Source of the DNA: Paraherbaspirillum soli
GTDB taxonomy: Bacteria; Pseudomonadota; Gammaproteobacteria; Burkholderiales; Burkholderiaceae_D
Length of the DNA: 64,000 nt
NCBI RefSeq assembly: GCF_042654985.1
Contig: NZ_JBHSMT010000008.1
Location: 505,558-569,557 of the forward strand
Direction of reading: 5' to 3'
The notes beneath the pieces are model-generated. The model was not told the origin of the DNA. It made no database searches and saw only the letters and a list, made by a program, of their open reading frames with translations. The position numbers were made by a program, and so were the translations under genes. Position 1 is the stretch's first letter, and every line of letters begins with the position of its first letter. Positions 21,008 through 29,116 of the stretch are shown here, piece after piece.

Positions 21008-21424
21008 ATGCCTATCCTGACCGTACTGTTATCCACCGCACCGGACCGCGCCGTTTCGGCCAAGGTCGCCGCCACCCTGTCGCGCCTGACTGCGGAGATT
21101 TTGCACAAGAAGCCGGAAGTGACATCGATCGCGATTTCGCATGTCGATGCCGAACACTGGTTTGTCGGCGGGCCGTCGCTGGCGGCGCAAAACAAGACCA
21201 GTTTCTTCCTCGATATCCGCATTACCGATGAAACCAATACCGCCGAAGAAAAGGCGCGCTATATCGAGGCGGTATTCCAGGCAATGGGCGACTTGCTGGG
21301 CCAGCTGCATCATGAAAGTTACGTCCACGTGCACGATGTGCGGGCCGCAGCTTATGGTTATGGCGGGCTGACGCAGCAACAGCGGGCGGTGGTGGCGCGT
21401 CTGCAAAATCCGCCGCTGGTCTGA
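21008..21424 (+). CDS. Tautomerase-superfamily protein
   Basis: A 138-residue protein starting MPILTVLLSTAP. After methionine removal it has an N-terminal proline, the catalytic base of 4-oxalocrotonate tautomerase/MIF-type enzymes. Length and the HESYVHVHDVRAAAYGYGG end fit the longer, dimer-repeat-like members of the superfamily. It lies two bases behind the isochorismatase gene. A role in converting the enol or imine product of its neighbour is a guess. Confidence 0.78.
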   Translation: MPILTVLLSTAPDRAVSAKVAATLSRLTAEILHKKPEVTSIAISHVDAEHWFVGGPSLAAQNKTSFFLDIRITDETNTAEEKARYIEAVFQAMGDLLGQLHHESYVHVHDVRAAAYGYGGLTQQQRAVVARLQNPPLV

Positions 21425-21437
21425 TGGCGATGCTGAA

Positions 21438-21475
21438 ACCTGCTTGAGGTCGTTCGCGACTGATCTCAAGCAGGT
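21438..21475. terminator. Hairpin between convergent genes, probable bidirectional terminator
   Basis: ACCTGCTTGAG (21438-21448) and CTCAAGCAGGT (21465-21475) are perfect 11-bp inverted copies, and the loop holds a GTCG-TTCG-CGAC mini-hairpin. No T-run follows on either strand. It ends exactly at the ferredoxin stop codon. Confidence 0.45.
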
Positions 21476-21802
21476 CTAAGGTTTGCCGGGAATATTCGAT
21501 GGCACGCGACGAGCGGCTCTGGGCTCATCAATAATCAGGTCCGATTCCGGATAGGCGACGCAGGGCAGAATAAATCCTTCTTTCTTTTCTTCCGCACTGA
21601 GCCCGGGCCACTCGATGTTGTGCCGGATTCGGCCGCTGATCAGGCGGCACATACAGGTTCGGCAGGTGCCATTTCTGCAAGAACTCGGCAAACTGATGTC
21701 GGCAAGTTGCGCCGCCCCCAGCAACGAGACGGCGTCAGCTGCCTCAAACTCCCATCCTTTCGGTTCAATCAGCACGGAGAACCGGCCGTTGGTGACGAAC
21801 AT
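21476..21802 (-). CDS. 2Fe-2S ferredoxin
   Basis: A 108-residue plant-type ferredoxin domain. The cluster ligands are visible as SSCRNGTCRTCMC, with the fourth Cys in FILPCVAYP. Such proteins carry electrons to oxygenases or other redox partners. No oxygenase or reductase gene is next to it, so its partner is unknown. The spacing between the third and fourth cysteines is typical. Single-gene unit, facing the isochorismatase-tautomerase operon. Confidence 0.88.
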   Translation of the reverse strand: MFVTNGRFSVLIEPKGWEFEAADAVSLLGAAQLADISLPSSCRNGTCRTCMCRLISGRIRHNIEWPGLSAEEKKEGFILPCVAYPESDLIIDEPRAARRVPSNIPGKP

Positions 21803-22064
21803 AATTCAATCCTTTGAAAAAACTCGGTGAAATCTTTTCCGCCTTAGCCTTTGATAGGCTTGGCAGCGATCTTGTGGAATCGCCCTGCAATATGCTGTTT
21901 GGGGAAGGGTGGATCTGGGTGAACAAAGGTTACACCTGCAATTTTAATGGTCAGTCGTCAGAAAGCTGTACAGAACGTCCTTAGTCGGGCAGAATTTTCT
22001 GCTTTTTTTCGTCGTTCTGTCGCTGCTTCATTCACCGTCAAAATTTAATGGGTCGTACCTCATC

Positions 22065-22439
22065 ATGAACAAAAAACTCGTCCAAACGTTTTTGGTCGGC
22101 AGCATGGTAGTCATGCTAACTGCCTGCTCAACGCAAGGGCATTTCGTTATACCGGAAGGAAGCACGCTCTATCTCGGAGGTCGGCCTGAACCCGTTCAAG
22201 TGACAAGTACCGGAATGGTCGATACTCCAGCATTCGGCTGGGACTCAATGGGTGTGCCGCCGGAGAAAGGCATTCAATATCGTGTTGAGAAAGATGGCAA
22301 AACTTTGCAGGAAGGAAAGCTGCGACCTGTCTTGCGTGCAAAAGCACTTTTCCTTCCACCAATTTTCGGCATCCTTACCGTTCCAACCGGCTTAAATCCA
22401 AACATTACTTACAATCTTGTCACTGGAAAGCAAGAGTAA
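22065..22439 (+). CDS. Small putative lipoprotein of unknown function
   Basis: A 124-residue protein with a basic start, a hydrophobic run and a lipobox, LTAC, with the modified cysteine at residue 21. The mature part contains short beta-type phrases (LYLGGRPEPVQVTSTG, GIQYRVEKDGKTL) and no motif I recognise. It is probably anchored in the outer membrane facing the periplasm. The 235 bases upstream hold no recognisable gene and contain AT-rich patches that may hold its promoter. Confidence 0.72.
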   Translation: MNKKLVQTFLVGSMVVMLTACSTQGHFVIPEGSTLYLGGRPEPVQVTSTGMVDTPAFGWDSMGVPPEKGIQYRVEKDGKTLQEGKLRPVLRAKALFLPPIFGILTVPTGLNPNITYNLVTGKQE

Positions 22440-22485
22440 ATACGTACATGTTCGATATCTGTCATCAACTATTAAAAAAGCACTC

Positions 22486-22641
22486 ATGAATATTCACCTC
22501 TCCGTCGTACCGCTTGTCTCGCTGATCGCCGGCGTCCTGATCCTGGTCATGCCGAAGCTCTTGAACTATATTGTTGCGTTCTATTTGATCGCCATCGGCG
22601 TTATCGGCATATTCGGCTTGGGCCACTTCCGTTTGCATTAA
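22486..22641 (+). CDS. DUF3096-type small membrane protein
   Basis: A 51-residue protein, MNIHLSVVPLVSLIAGVLIL followed by VMPKLLNYIVAFYLIAIGVI, with two hydrophobic helices broken by a MPKLLN turn, the hallmark of the DUF3096 family. Function unknown; small integral inner-membrane protein. The ATG at 22486 is used because it begins the family homology; the frame is open further upstream. Confidence 0.8.
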   Translation: MNIHLSVVPLVSLIAGVLILVMPKLLNYIVAFYLIAIGVIGIFGLGHFRLH

Positions 22642-22647
22642 ATCCAG

Positions 22648-23550
22648 TCACGCCCATCTCGGCGTGCTGTACCACTCCACCGCAAAATCGACAAACGCCC
22701 TCACCTTCGGCGATAAATGCCGGTTTTGCGGATACAGCACATACAGTTCGCGCGGCCTCAGCGTGAAATCCGGCAGTACCTGAACCAGGTCGCCGCGCCG
22801 CAAATCTTCATGCACGATGAATGACCCGGAGGCGGCGATGCCCAGCCCGGCCAGCGCCGCCGAGCGCAGCGCAATCCCGGTATTGGCTTGCAGATTGCCG
22901 CGCACGGTGGCGCTGTGCACAGTGCCGTCGGCGGCGCGGAAGTGGAATTCGCCGGGCTTTTGCGCCAGCGTATAAGTTAGGCAGTTGTGCTGCGCCAGAT
23001 CGGCGGGCGTTTGCGGGATGCCGTGCCGTTGCAGATAGTCCGGCGAGGCCACCAGCAGCATGTCGCTTGCCGCCAGCCGCTTCGCCACCAGGGTCGAATC
23101 GGGCAGCGCATGCGTTAGCCGCAGCGCGACGTCGAAACCTTCTTCAATCAAATCAACCAGCCGGTCGTCGCAGACCAGATCCACCTTGAGTTGCGGATTG
23201 GCGATGATGAATGACGGCAGCCATTGCGCCAGCTCCAGCGTGCCGAACGCCATCGGCGCATTGATCCGTAGCTGCCCGGACGGACGCGCCTGATGCGCCG
23301 AGACTGCGTGTGCCGCATCGTCCACCTGATCGATGATGTGCCGGCAGCGTTCGTAATACTCCTGCCCCGCTTCCGTCAGCGCAAAACGGCGCGTGGTGCG
23401 ATTGAGCAGTTGCGCGCCGAGTTGCAACTCCAGTTGCCGCACCTGGCGCGAGACGATGGTGTGCGATTGGTTGAGTTCGGCCGCGGCAGCGGTGAAACTG
23501 CCGGTTTCCACCACGCGCCGGAACGCGCGCATCGTTGCCAGTTGATCCAT
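22648..23550 (-). CDS. LysR-family transcriptional regulator
   Basis: A 300-residue protein of the common CrgA/PecT-like branch: MDQLATMRAFRRVVETGSFT, helix-turn-helix to about residue 60, RTTRRFALTEAGQEYYERC, and a C-terminal effector domain (LRINAPMAFGTLELAQWLP). No divergent target gene is apparent: the gene upstream encodes an RDD membrane protein starting 220 bases away. The regulated gene and effector are unknown. Confidence 0.9.
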   Translation of the reverse strand: MDQLATMRAFRRVVETGSFTAAAAELNQSHTIVSRQVRQLELQLGAQLLNRTTRRFALTEAGQEYYERCRHIIDQVDDAAHAVSAHQARPSGQLRINAPMAFGTLELAQWLPSFIIANPQLKVDLVCDDRLVDLIEEGFDVALRLTHALPDSTLVAKRLAASDMLLVASPDYLQRHGIPQTPADLAQHNCLTYTLAQKPGEFHFRAADGTVHSATVRGNLQANTGIALRSAALAGLGIAASGSFIVHEDLRRGDLVQVLPDFTLRPRELYVLYPQNRHLSPKVRAFVDFAVEWYSTPRWA

Positions 23551-23769
23551 GATGCGAAGCTCCGCAACGAATAAAAGCGCAACGCTATCAGAATCGGCCG
23601 CGGCTGGCGAATGTCGAAGCTGGCCCTATTCAAATTCTTCCGTCGGATCTTTTTGGCGGCTGGTAAAGTACGCAACTGAGTACGAAATTGAGTACCCTGC
23701 CAAGTACACAAGCCGCGCTTACGGATTGGATGTGAACGCTTTTAATGATCTAGTAACCAGGACCGGTAA

Positions 23770-24243
23770 ATGATGAACAGCGATCAATCTGCAGAACTTG
23801 AATACGTGGGATTCTGGCTAAGGGTGGGGGCGTCGCTGATCGACACGATAGTGTTGATGGTGGTGCTGTTTCCGCTGACGTTTGCAATTTATGGCAGGGC
23901 AAATCCGGAATTCGACTTTCTTGCTGCCTGGTCATCCGATTATTTTCTTGCCTATGCGTTGCCGGCACTGTTTTACATTGCGTTCTGGAGTAAAAAACAG
24001 GCAACGCCAGGGAAGATGGCCATTTCAGCCACGATTGTCGATGACAAAACCGGTGGGCCGCCAACGTTGACGCAGTACATCGTCAGGTATCTGGGCTACA
24101 TCGTGGCGACGATTCCTTTCGGTCTCGGCCTTGTCTGGGTTGGGTTCGACAAGAAAAAGCAGGGCTGGCACGACAAGATGGCGGGCACGGTGGTGGTTCG
24201 TCCCAGGAATAGCGGTACGGAAGCGGTCCGATTCGGGCCATAG
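23770..24243 (+). CDS. RDD-family membrane protein
   Basis: A 157-residue protein with three to four hydrophobic segments. The RDD signature is conservative here: FWLRVGASLIDTIVLMVVL near the start (R and D in the first helix), KKQATPGKMAI, and the terminal KKQGWHDKMAGTVVV. The family is found in bacterial inner membranes with no settled function; some are linked to ion or compatible-solute transport. AGGA lies before the ATG pair at 23770/23773. Monocistronic. Confidence 0.88.
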   Translation: MMNSDQSAELEYVGFWLRVGASLIDTIVLMVVLFPLTFAIYGRANPEFDFLAAWSSDYFLAYALPALFYIAFWSKKQATPGKMAISATIVDDKTGGPPTLTQYIVRYLGYIVATIPFGLGLVWVGFDKKKQGWHDKMAGTVVVRPRNSGTEAVRFGP

Positions 24244-24291
24244 CCGATACTAGTTTCCGTATCTCCCTTTTCTAATTTTTGGCTCAGGATT

Positions 24292-25056
24292 ATGTGTCAG
24301 CTACTTGGAATGAATTGCAATGTGCCGACCGACATTGTGTTCAGCTTTACCGGCTTTGCCACCCGCGGCGGCCAGACCGATCATCACAGCGACGGCTGGG
24401 GGATTGCTTTCTTTGAAGGCGCCGGGGTGCGTCATTTCGTCGATTACCAGGCCGCGGTCGCATCGCCGGTAGCGGAGCTGATCCGGCGCTGTCCGATCAA
24501 ATCGAAAAACGTCATCGCGCATATCCGCAAGGCCACCCAAGGGCAGGTGGCGCTGCAAAATTGCCATCCGTTCGTGCGCGAGTTGTGGGGCCGCTATTGG
24601 GTGTTCGCGCATAACGGCGACCTGAAGGAATTTGCGCCGCGCCTGAACGGGCCGTTCAGGCCGGTCGGCAATACCGATAGCGAATTGGCGTTCTGCTATT
24701 TGTTGCAGCAGCTGCGGCATCGCTTCGGCGATACGCGGCCGGACAGCGCCGAGCTGACCGCCGCGCTGCAAGAGCTGACCTCCGAGATTGCGTCCTTCGG
24801 GACCTTCAATATGATGCTGTCGGACGGCTCGGCGCTGTTCGCGCATTGCTCGACCAATCTGTATTACATCGTGCGCCAGTTCCCGTTCGCCGAAGCGCGG
24901 CTGTCGGACGAGGATCTCAGCGTCGATTTTTCGCAGGTCACGACCCCGCAGGACCGGGTTGCGGTGATCGTGACCGAGCCATTGACGACCAACGAGGTGT
25001 GGACCAAGTTTGGCGAAGGGGAGCTGAAGGTGTTTGTGGAAGGGGCGCCGATGTAG
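24292..25056 (+). CDS. Class II glutamine amidotransferase (YafJ type)
   Basis: A 254-residue protein with N-terminal Cys2 as nucleophile (MCQLLGMNCN), followed by GGQTDHHSDGWGIAFFEG, IAHIRKATQG and FAHNGDL, the conserved loop set of Ntn-type glutaminase domains. It lacks a synthase domain, as in YafJ. These hydrolyse glutamine or gamma-glutamyl compounds; the physiological substrate is unknown. CAGGA precedes the ATG. The TAG stop is provided by the first bases of a repeat. Confidence 0.9.
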   Translation: MCQLLGMNCNVPTDIVFSFTGFATRGGQTDHHSDGWGIAFFEGAGVRHFVDYQAAVASPVAELIRRCPIKSKNVIAHIRKATQGQVALQNCHPFVRELWGRYWVFAHNGDLKEFAPRLNGPFRPVGNTDSELAFCYLLQQLRHRFGDTRPDSAELTAALQELTSEIASFGTFNMMLSDGSALFAHCSTNLYYIVRQFPFAEARLSDEDLSVDFSQVTTPQDRVAVIVTEPLTTNEVWTKFGEGELKVFVEGAPM

Positions 25057-25099
25057 GTCGGAAAAGCGCAGCGTCTTCCGACGCAGCGCTCCGCCCTAC
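25053..25099. repeat. Partial, degenerate family-1 repeat between convergent genes
   Basis: GTAGGTCGGAAAAGCGCAGC at the left and CGCCCTAC at the right mark a shortened copy. Remarkably, its left GTAG gives the stop of the amidotransferase gene (25054-25056) and its right CTAC gives the stop of xth on the other strand (25096-25098). Confidence 0.7.
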
Positions 25100-25863
25100 G
25101 CGTAGTCGATGGTCAGCGGCGCGTGGTCCGAGAACCGCTCATCCTTGTAAATCCCGACCGCATGCGCGCTGGCGGCGATGCCGGGGGTGGTGATGTGGTA
25201 GTCGATGCGCCACCCGACGTTCTTGGCCCAGGCTTGACCGCGATTGCTCCACCAGGTGTATTGCTCATCGCGCTGGTCGATTTTGCGGAAGACGTCGACC
25301 AGGCCGACTTCATCAAACAGTTGCGTCAGCCAGGCGCGCTCTTCCGGCAGGAAGCCGGAATTCTTCTTGTTGCCCTTCCAGTTTTTCAGGTCGATTTCCT
25401 GGTGCGCGATATTCCAGTCGCCGCAAATCACGACTTCACGGCCGCTCGCCTTGAGTTCCTGTAAGTGCGGCAGGAAGGCTTCCATGAAGCGGAACTTGGC
25501 CAGTTGCCGTTCTTCGCTCGACGAGCCGGACGGGCAGTACAGCGAGATCACCGTCAGATCGCCGAAATCGCATTCGACATAGCGTCCTTCCGCATCGAAT
25601 TCCGGATTGCCGAAACCGATCCGGACCGCATTCGGGGAGCGTTTGCTGTACAGGCCGACGCCGGAATAACCCTTTTTCTCGGCATAGTGGAAATGCCCGA
25701 CATAACCGTCCGGCGCCAGCATTTGCGGCGTCATGTCTTCCGCTTGCGCCTTCAGCTCCTGGACGCAGACGAAGTCGGCGGACTGCTTGGCGAGCCATTC
25801 GAAAAAGCCTTTTTTTGCCGCGGAGCGGATACCGTTGAGATTGGCGGAAATGATTCTTGGCAT
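25096..25863 (-). CDS. xth: Exodeoxyribonuclease III
   Basis: A 255-residue AP endonuclease/3'-5' exonuclease. Motifs: RIISANLNGIRSAAKKG, FVCVQELKAQ with the metal-binding Glu, VVICGDWNIAHQEIDLKN with the catalytic Asp/Asn pair, and the terminal RFSDHAPLTIDY with the catalytic His. It acts in base excision repair, incising at abasic sites. Single gene; its stop codon lies inside a palindromic repeat. Confidence 0.96.
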   Translation of the reverse strand: MPRIISANLNGIRSAAKKGFFEWLAKQSADFVCVQELKAQAEDMTPQMLAPDGYVGHFHYAEKKGYSGVGLYSKRSPNAVRIGFGNPEFDAEGRYVECDFGDLTVISLYCPSGSSSEERQLAKFRFMEAFLPHLQELKASGREVVICGDWNIAHQEIDLKNWKGNKKNSGFLPEERAWLTQLFDEVGLVDVFRKIDQRDEQYTWWSNRGQAWAKNVGWRIDYHITTPGIAASAHAVGIYKDERFSDHAPLTIDYA

Positions 25864-26128
25864 GGTTGGTCAGTATGAAAAAAGCGTTGAAGGATGAGGC
25901 GCGTGCTTGTAATTCAAGGGCGCTAGGATAACCGATTCGGCAGCGCCGGTTGCGGTTCGGCTGGTCGCCAATTGCATCCAATATTAGCCAAGTGCTACCA
26001 TCCGTGGGCACGATGTTTGCTGCTATCGATCAGGATCAGATGAACTCCATTTAAAATGGCGGTTTGGCGTCGCTTTTATGATTCAAGTAGCGACAAAATT
26101 TGTCAACCTCAACCATCTGGAATGTATT

Positions 26129-26794
26129 TTGAACAATTTACGTCAAGAATTTATTGAATTTGCGGTCAAGGCCGGCGTGCTGCGATTTGGCGAATTCGTG
26201 ACCAAGGCCGGGCGCACCTCGCCTTATTTCTTCAATGCCGGCCTGTTTAACGAGGGTGCGGCGTTGGGGCAGTTGGCGCAATTCTACGCGCGCACCTTGA
26301 TCGACTCGGGTTTGCAATTTGACATGCTGTTCGGCCCTGCCTACAAGGGCATCACGCTGGCCTCCGCGACCGCGGTGGCGCTGGCGGCCCAAGGACGCAA
26401 TGTGCCGTTCGCCTACAACCGCAAGGAAGCCAAGGACCATGGCGAGGGCGGCACGATAGTCGGCGCCGCATTGCAGGGACGGGTGCTGATCATCGACGAC
26501 GTGATTTCAGCCGGTACTTCGGTGCGGGAATCGGTCGAGATGATTCGCGCTGCGGGCGCTACGCCTTGCGGCGTCCTGATCGCGCTCGATCGGATGGAGA
26601 GATCCGGCAAGGATGGCGCGTTGTCGGCCAATTCGGCGGTGCAGGAAGTGACGCAAGCGTACGGCATGCCGGTGATTTCGATCGGCAACCTGAGCGACTT
26701 GCTGGAGTACATTTCCGGCGCCGGCGCCAATCCTGAACTGGCGCAATACACAGCGGCCGTCGCGGCCTACCGCGAACGCTACGGCGTCGCATAA
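26129..26794 (+). CDS. pyrE: Orotate phosphoribosyltransferase
   Basis: A 221-residue enzyme forming orotidine monophosphate from orotate and PRPP in pyrimidine synthesis. FGEFVTKAGRTSPYFFNAGL, GPAYKGITLASATA, NRKEAKDHGEGG and the PRPP loop VLIIDDVISAGTSVRES are intact. I place the start at TTG 26129 because homologues begin at NNLRQEFIEFAVKAG; an upstream ATG at 26078 would add 17 unusual residues. About 265 bases upstream to xth contain no gene that I can see. Confidence 0.94.
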   Translation: MNNLRQEFIEFAVKAGVLRFGEFVTKAGRTSPYFFNAGLFNEGAALGQLAQFYARTLIDSGLQFDMLFGPAYKGITLASATAVALAAQGRNVPFAYNRKEAKDHGEGGTIVGAALQGRVLIIDDVISAGTSVRESVEMIRAAGATPCGVLIALDRMERSGKDGALSANSAVQEVTQAYGMPVISIGNLSDLLEYISGAGANPELAQYTAAVAAYRERYGVA

Positions 26795-26868
26795 TTTTTC
26801 CGCTTGATGCAACACACGGGCCGGCCGCATTCGCGCACGTGTGTTGACTTATGTCGTGGATGACTGGA

Positions 26869-27516
26869 ATGAATCGCAAGACAACAACTTTTTCTGCAAC
26901 GCTTTTGCGCTGCCTGTTCTTCTGTTCCGCGGGCTTGCTGCCATTGCTTGCCGACGCCCAGATTTTTACCTGCAAAGATGCCGCGGGCCGCACAATTACT
27001 GCCGATCATGCGATGCCGGAATGCGCCGATCGCAAGGTTGTCGAATTAAGCAAAGCCGGCGTGCTGAAGCGTGAAATCCCGGCGCCGCTGACCCCCGAGC
27101 AAAAACGTCAGCAGCTGATAGTGGACGAACAGCGCCGGATCGAAGCGGCAGCGGAAGAACAGAAGCGGCAGCAGGATCGTGCTTTGTTGGCACGCTATCG
27201 CAGCGAGAGCGATATTGCGGCATCACGCCACTACTACCTGCAGTTGTCACAGGATCTGATCAAACAGGATCAGGTCTCTATCGAAGATGCGCAGAGTCAG
27301 TTAGCGGCGGCCAATACCGAGGCGGAGTTTTACAAGCACAGAAAAACCTTGCCGTTCGAATTGCGCAGCAAGATGGATGATGCCAACCGCACCATCGAGC
27401 GTTCCAGGAAGAACATGGTCGATCATCAGGCCGAACTGGGCCGCATCAATGCCAGATTTGACGAGACCTTAAAGCGCTTTAGGGAGTTGACGGTTTCTGC
27501 GTCAGCCGCTCAGTAG
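26869..27516 (+). CDS. DUF4124-domain periplasmic protein with coiled coil
   Basis: About 215 residues. A signal peptide (RKTTTFSATLLRCLFF, cleavage probably after ADA) is followed by a short DUF4124 domain, IFTCKDAAGRTITADHAMPE, and then long charged helices (residues about 80-205) likely to form a coiled coil. DUF4124 proteins are abundant in Betaproteobacteria; function unknown. The ATG at 26869 has GGA upstream; ATGs at 26851 and 26860 are in frame and possible. It ends before a terminator-like hairpin. Confidence 0.8.
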   Translation: MNRKTTTFSATLLRCLFFCSAGLLPLLADAQIFTCKDAAGRTITADHAMPECADRKVVELSKAGVLKREIPAPLTPEQKRQQLIVDEQRRIEAAAEEQKRQQDRALLARYRSESDIAASRHYYLQLSQDLIKQDQVSIEDAQSQLAAANTEAEFYKHRKTLPFELRSKMDDANRTIERSRKNMVDHQAELGRINARFDETLKRFRELTVSASAAQ

Positions 27517-27556
27517 GCGGGAAATAGGCAGGTAATTACATCGGATTCTTGCCTGA

Positions 27557-27593
27557 AGCGGTGGCCGGCACTTTCGCCAGCCGCCGCTTTTTT
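27557..27593 (+). terminator. Terminator-like hairpin after the DUF4124 gene
   Basis: AAGCGGTGGC and GCCAGCCGCCGCTT can pair with a small bulge and are followed by TTTTTT on the plus strand. It sits between the convergent DUF4124 gene and gatB. Confidence 0.55.
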
Positions 27594-27599
27594 ACATCC

Positions 27600-29060
27600 T
27601 CAAGCAGTCAATTTTTGCTTCAGCAGTTCGGTCAGTTGTGCCGGATTGGCTTTGCCCTTGGTGGCCTTCATCGCTTGGCCGATCAGGGAGTTGAAGGCTT
27701 TTTCCTTGCCGGCGCGGAATTCCTCGACTGATTTGGCGTTGGCGGCCAATACTTCGTCGATGATTTTTTCCAGCGCGCCGCTGTCGGAAATCTGCTTCAA
27801 GCCTTTGCTCTCGATGATCTCGTCGGCCAGATTTTCTTGCTGCGACTTGGCTTCCCACATCGCGCCGAATACTTCCTTGGCGATCTTGTTGGACACCGTG
27901 CCGTCGGCAATCCGTTGCAGCAGCAATGCCAATTGGGCAGCGCTGACTGGCGCTGCGGCAACATCCACGTTTTCGCGATTGAGTGCCGACGACAGATCGC
28001 CCATCAGCCAGTTTGCTGCGGGTTTGGCTTGTTCCTTGCCGGCCTTGGCGACCACCGCTTCAAAATAATTGGCCATCGCTTTCGATTGCGTCAGCACCGC
28101 GGCGTCGTATTCCGACAGCGCAAAATCGCGGATGAAACGTTCGCGCATCGCGCCCGGCAGTTCCGGCATCGCGGCCCTGACTCGTTCAATCCATTCCTGC
28201 GCGATCACCAGCGGCGGCAGATCCGGGTCCGGGAAGTAGCGATAATCCTGCGAATCTTCCTTGCTCCGCATCGAACGGGTTTCTTTTTTATCGGGGTCGT
28301 ACAAGCGTGTTTCCTGGCGCACCGTGCCGCCGTCTTCGATCAATTCGATCTGGCGCCGGACTTCGTAGTTGATGGCTTCTTCCAGGAAGCGGAACGAGTT
28401 CAGATTCTTGATCTCGCAGCGGGTGCCGTATTCCTTTTGCCCGACCGGACGCACCGAGACGTTGGCGTCGCAACGGAACGATCCTTCTTGCATGTTGCCG
28501 TCGCAAATGCCGAGCCACGTCACCAGCGAGTGCAGCGATTTGGCGTAGGCGACCGCTTCGGCCGCGCTGCGCATGTCGGGTTCGGTGACGATTTCCAGCA
28601 GCGGCGTACCGGCCCGGTTGAGGTCGATCCCGCTCATGCCCTGATAGTCTTCATGCAGCGATTTGCCGGCGTCTTCTTCCAGGTGGGCACGCGTCAGCTG
28701 CACCGTCTTGAGTTCGCTCTCGCCATTTTTTTCCAGCATGAAGGCGACCTTGCCGCCCTGCACTACCGGGATTTCAAACTGGCTGATCTGATAGCCCTTC
28801 GGAAGGTCCGGATAGAAATAATTTTTGCGCGCAAACACCGAGCGCGGCGCAATCGTCGCATTGACCGCCAGGCCAAACTGGATGGCGCGTTCGACCGCGG
28901 CGCGATTAAGCACCGGCAGCACGCCAGGCAAGGCCAGGTCGACCGGGCTGGCCTGGGTGTTGGGGGCGGCGCCGAATTGCGTCGACGCGCCGCTAAAAAT
29001 TTTTGACTGGGTCGAAAGCTGCGTATGCGTTTCCAGACCGATCACGACTTCCCATTGCAT
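27600..29060 (-). CDS. gatB: Aspartyl/glutamyl-tRNA amidotransferase subunit B
   Basis: A 486-residue subunit starting MQWEVVIGLETHTQLSTQSK, with the phrase RAGTPLLEIVTEPDMRS and the C-terminal YqeY-like domain ending NPAQLTELLKQKLTA. GatB binds the mischarged tRNA, phosphorylates the acyl group and receives ammonia from GatA. It is the last gene of the gatC-gatA-gatB unit, 56 bases behind gatA. Confidence 0.97.
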   Translation of the reverse strand: MQWEVVIGLETHTQLSTQSKIFSGASTQFGAAPNTQASPVDLALPGVLPVLNRAAVERAIQFGLAVNATIAPRSVFARKNYFYPDLPKGYQISQFEIPVVQGGKVAFMLEKNGESELKTVQLTRAHLEEDAGKSLHEDYQGMSGIDLNRAGTPLLEIVTEPDMRSAAEAVAYAKSLHSLVTWLGICDGNMQEGSFRCDANVSVRPVGQKEYGTRCEIKNLNSFRFLEEAINYEVRRQIELIEDGGTVRQETRLYDPDKKETRSMRSKEDSQDYRYFPDPDLPPLVIAQEWIERVRAAMPELPGAMRERFIRDFALSEYDAAVLTQSKAMANYFEAVVAKAGKEQAKPAANWLMGDLSSALNRENVDVAAAPVSAAQLALLLQRIADGTVSNKIAKEVFGAMWEAKSQQENLADEIIESKGLKQISDSGALEKIIDEVLAANAKSVEEFRAGKEKAFNSLIGQAMKATKGKANPAQLTELLKQKLTA

Positions 29061-29116
29061 AGTTTCCTCACTTACTTTATTCGTACCGTTTTTAATATCT
29101 TGCGGGTCGTATGTTT

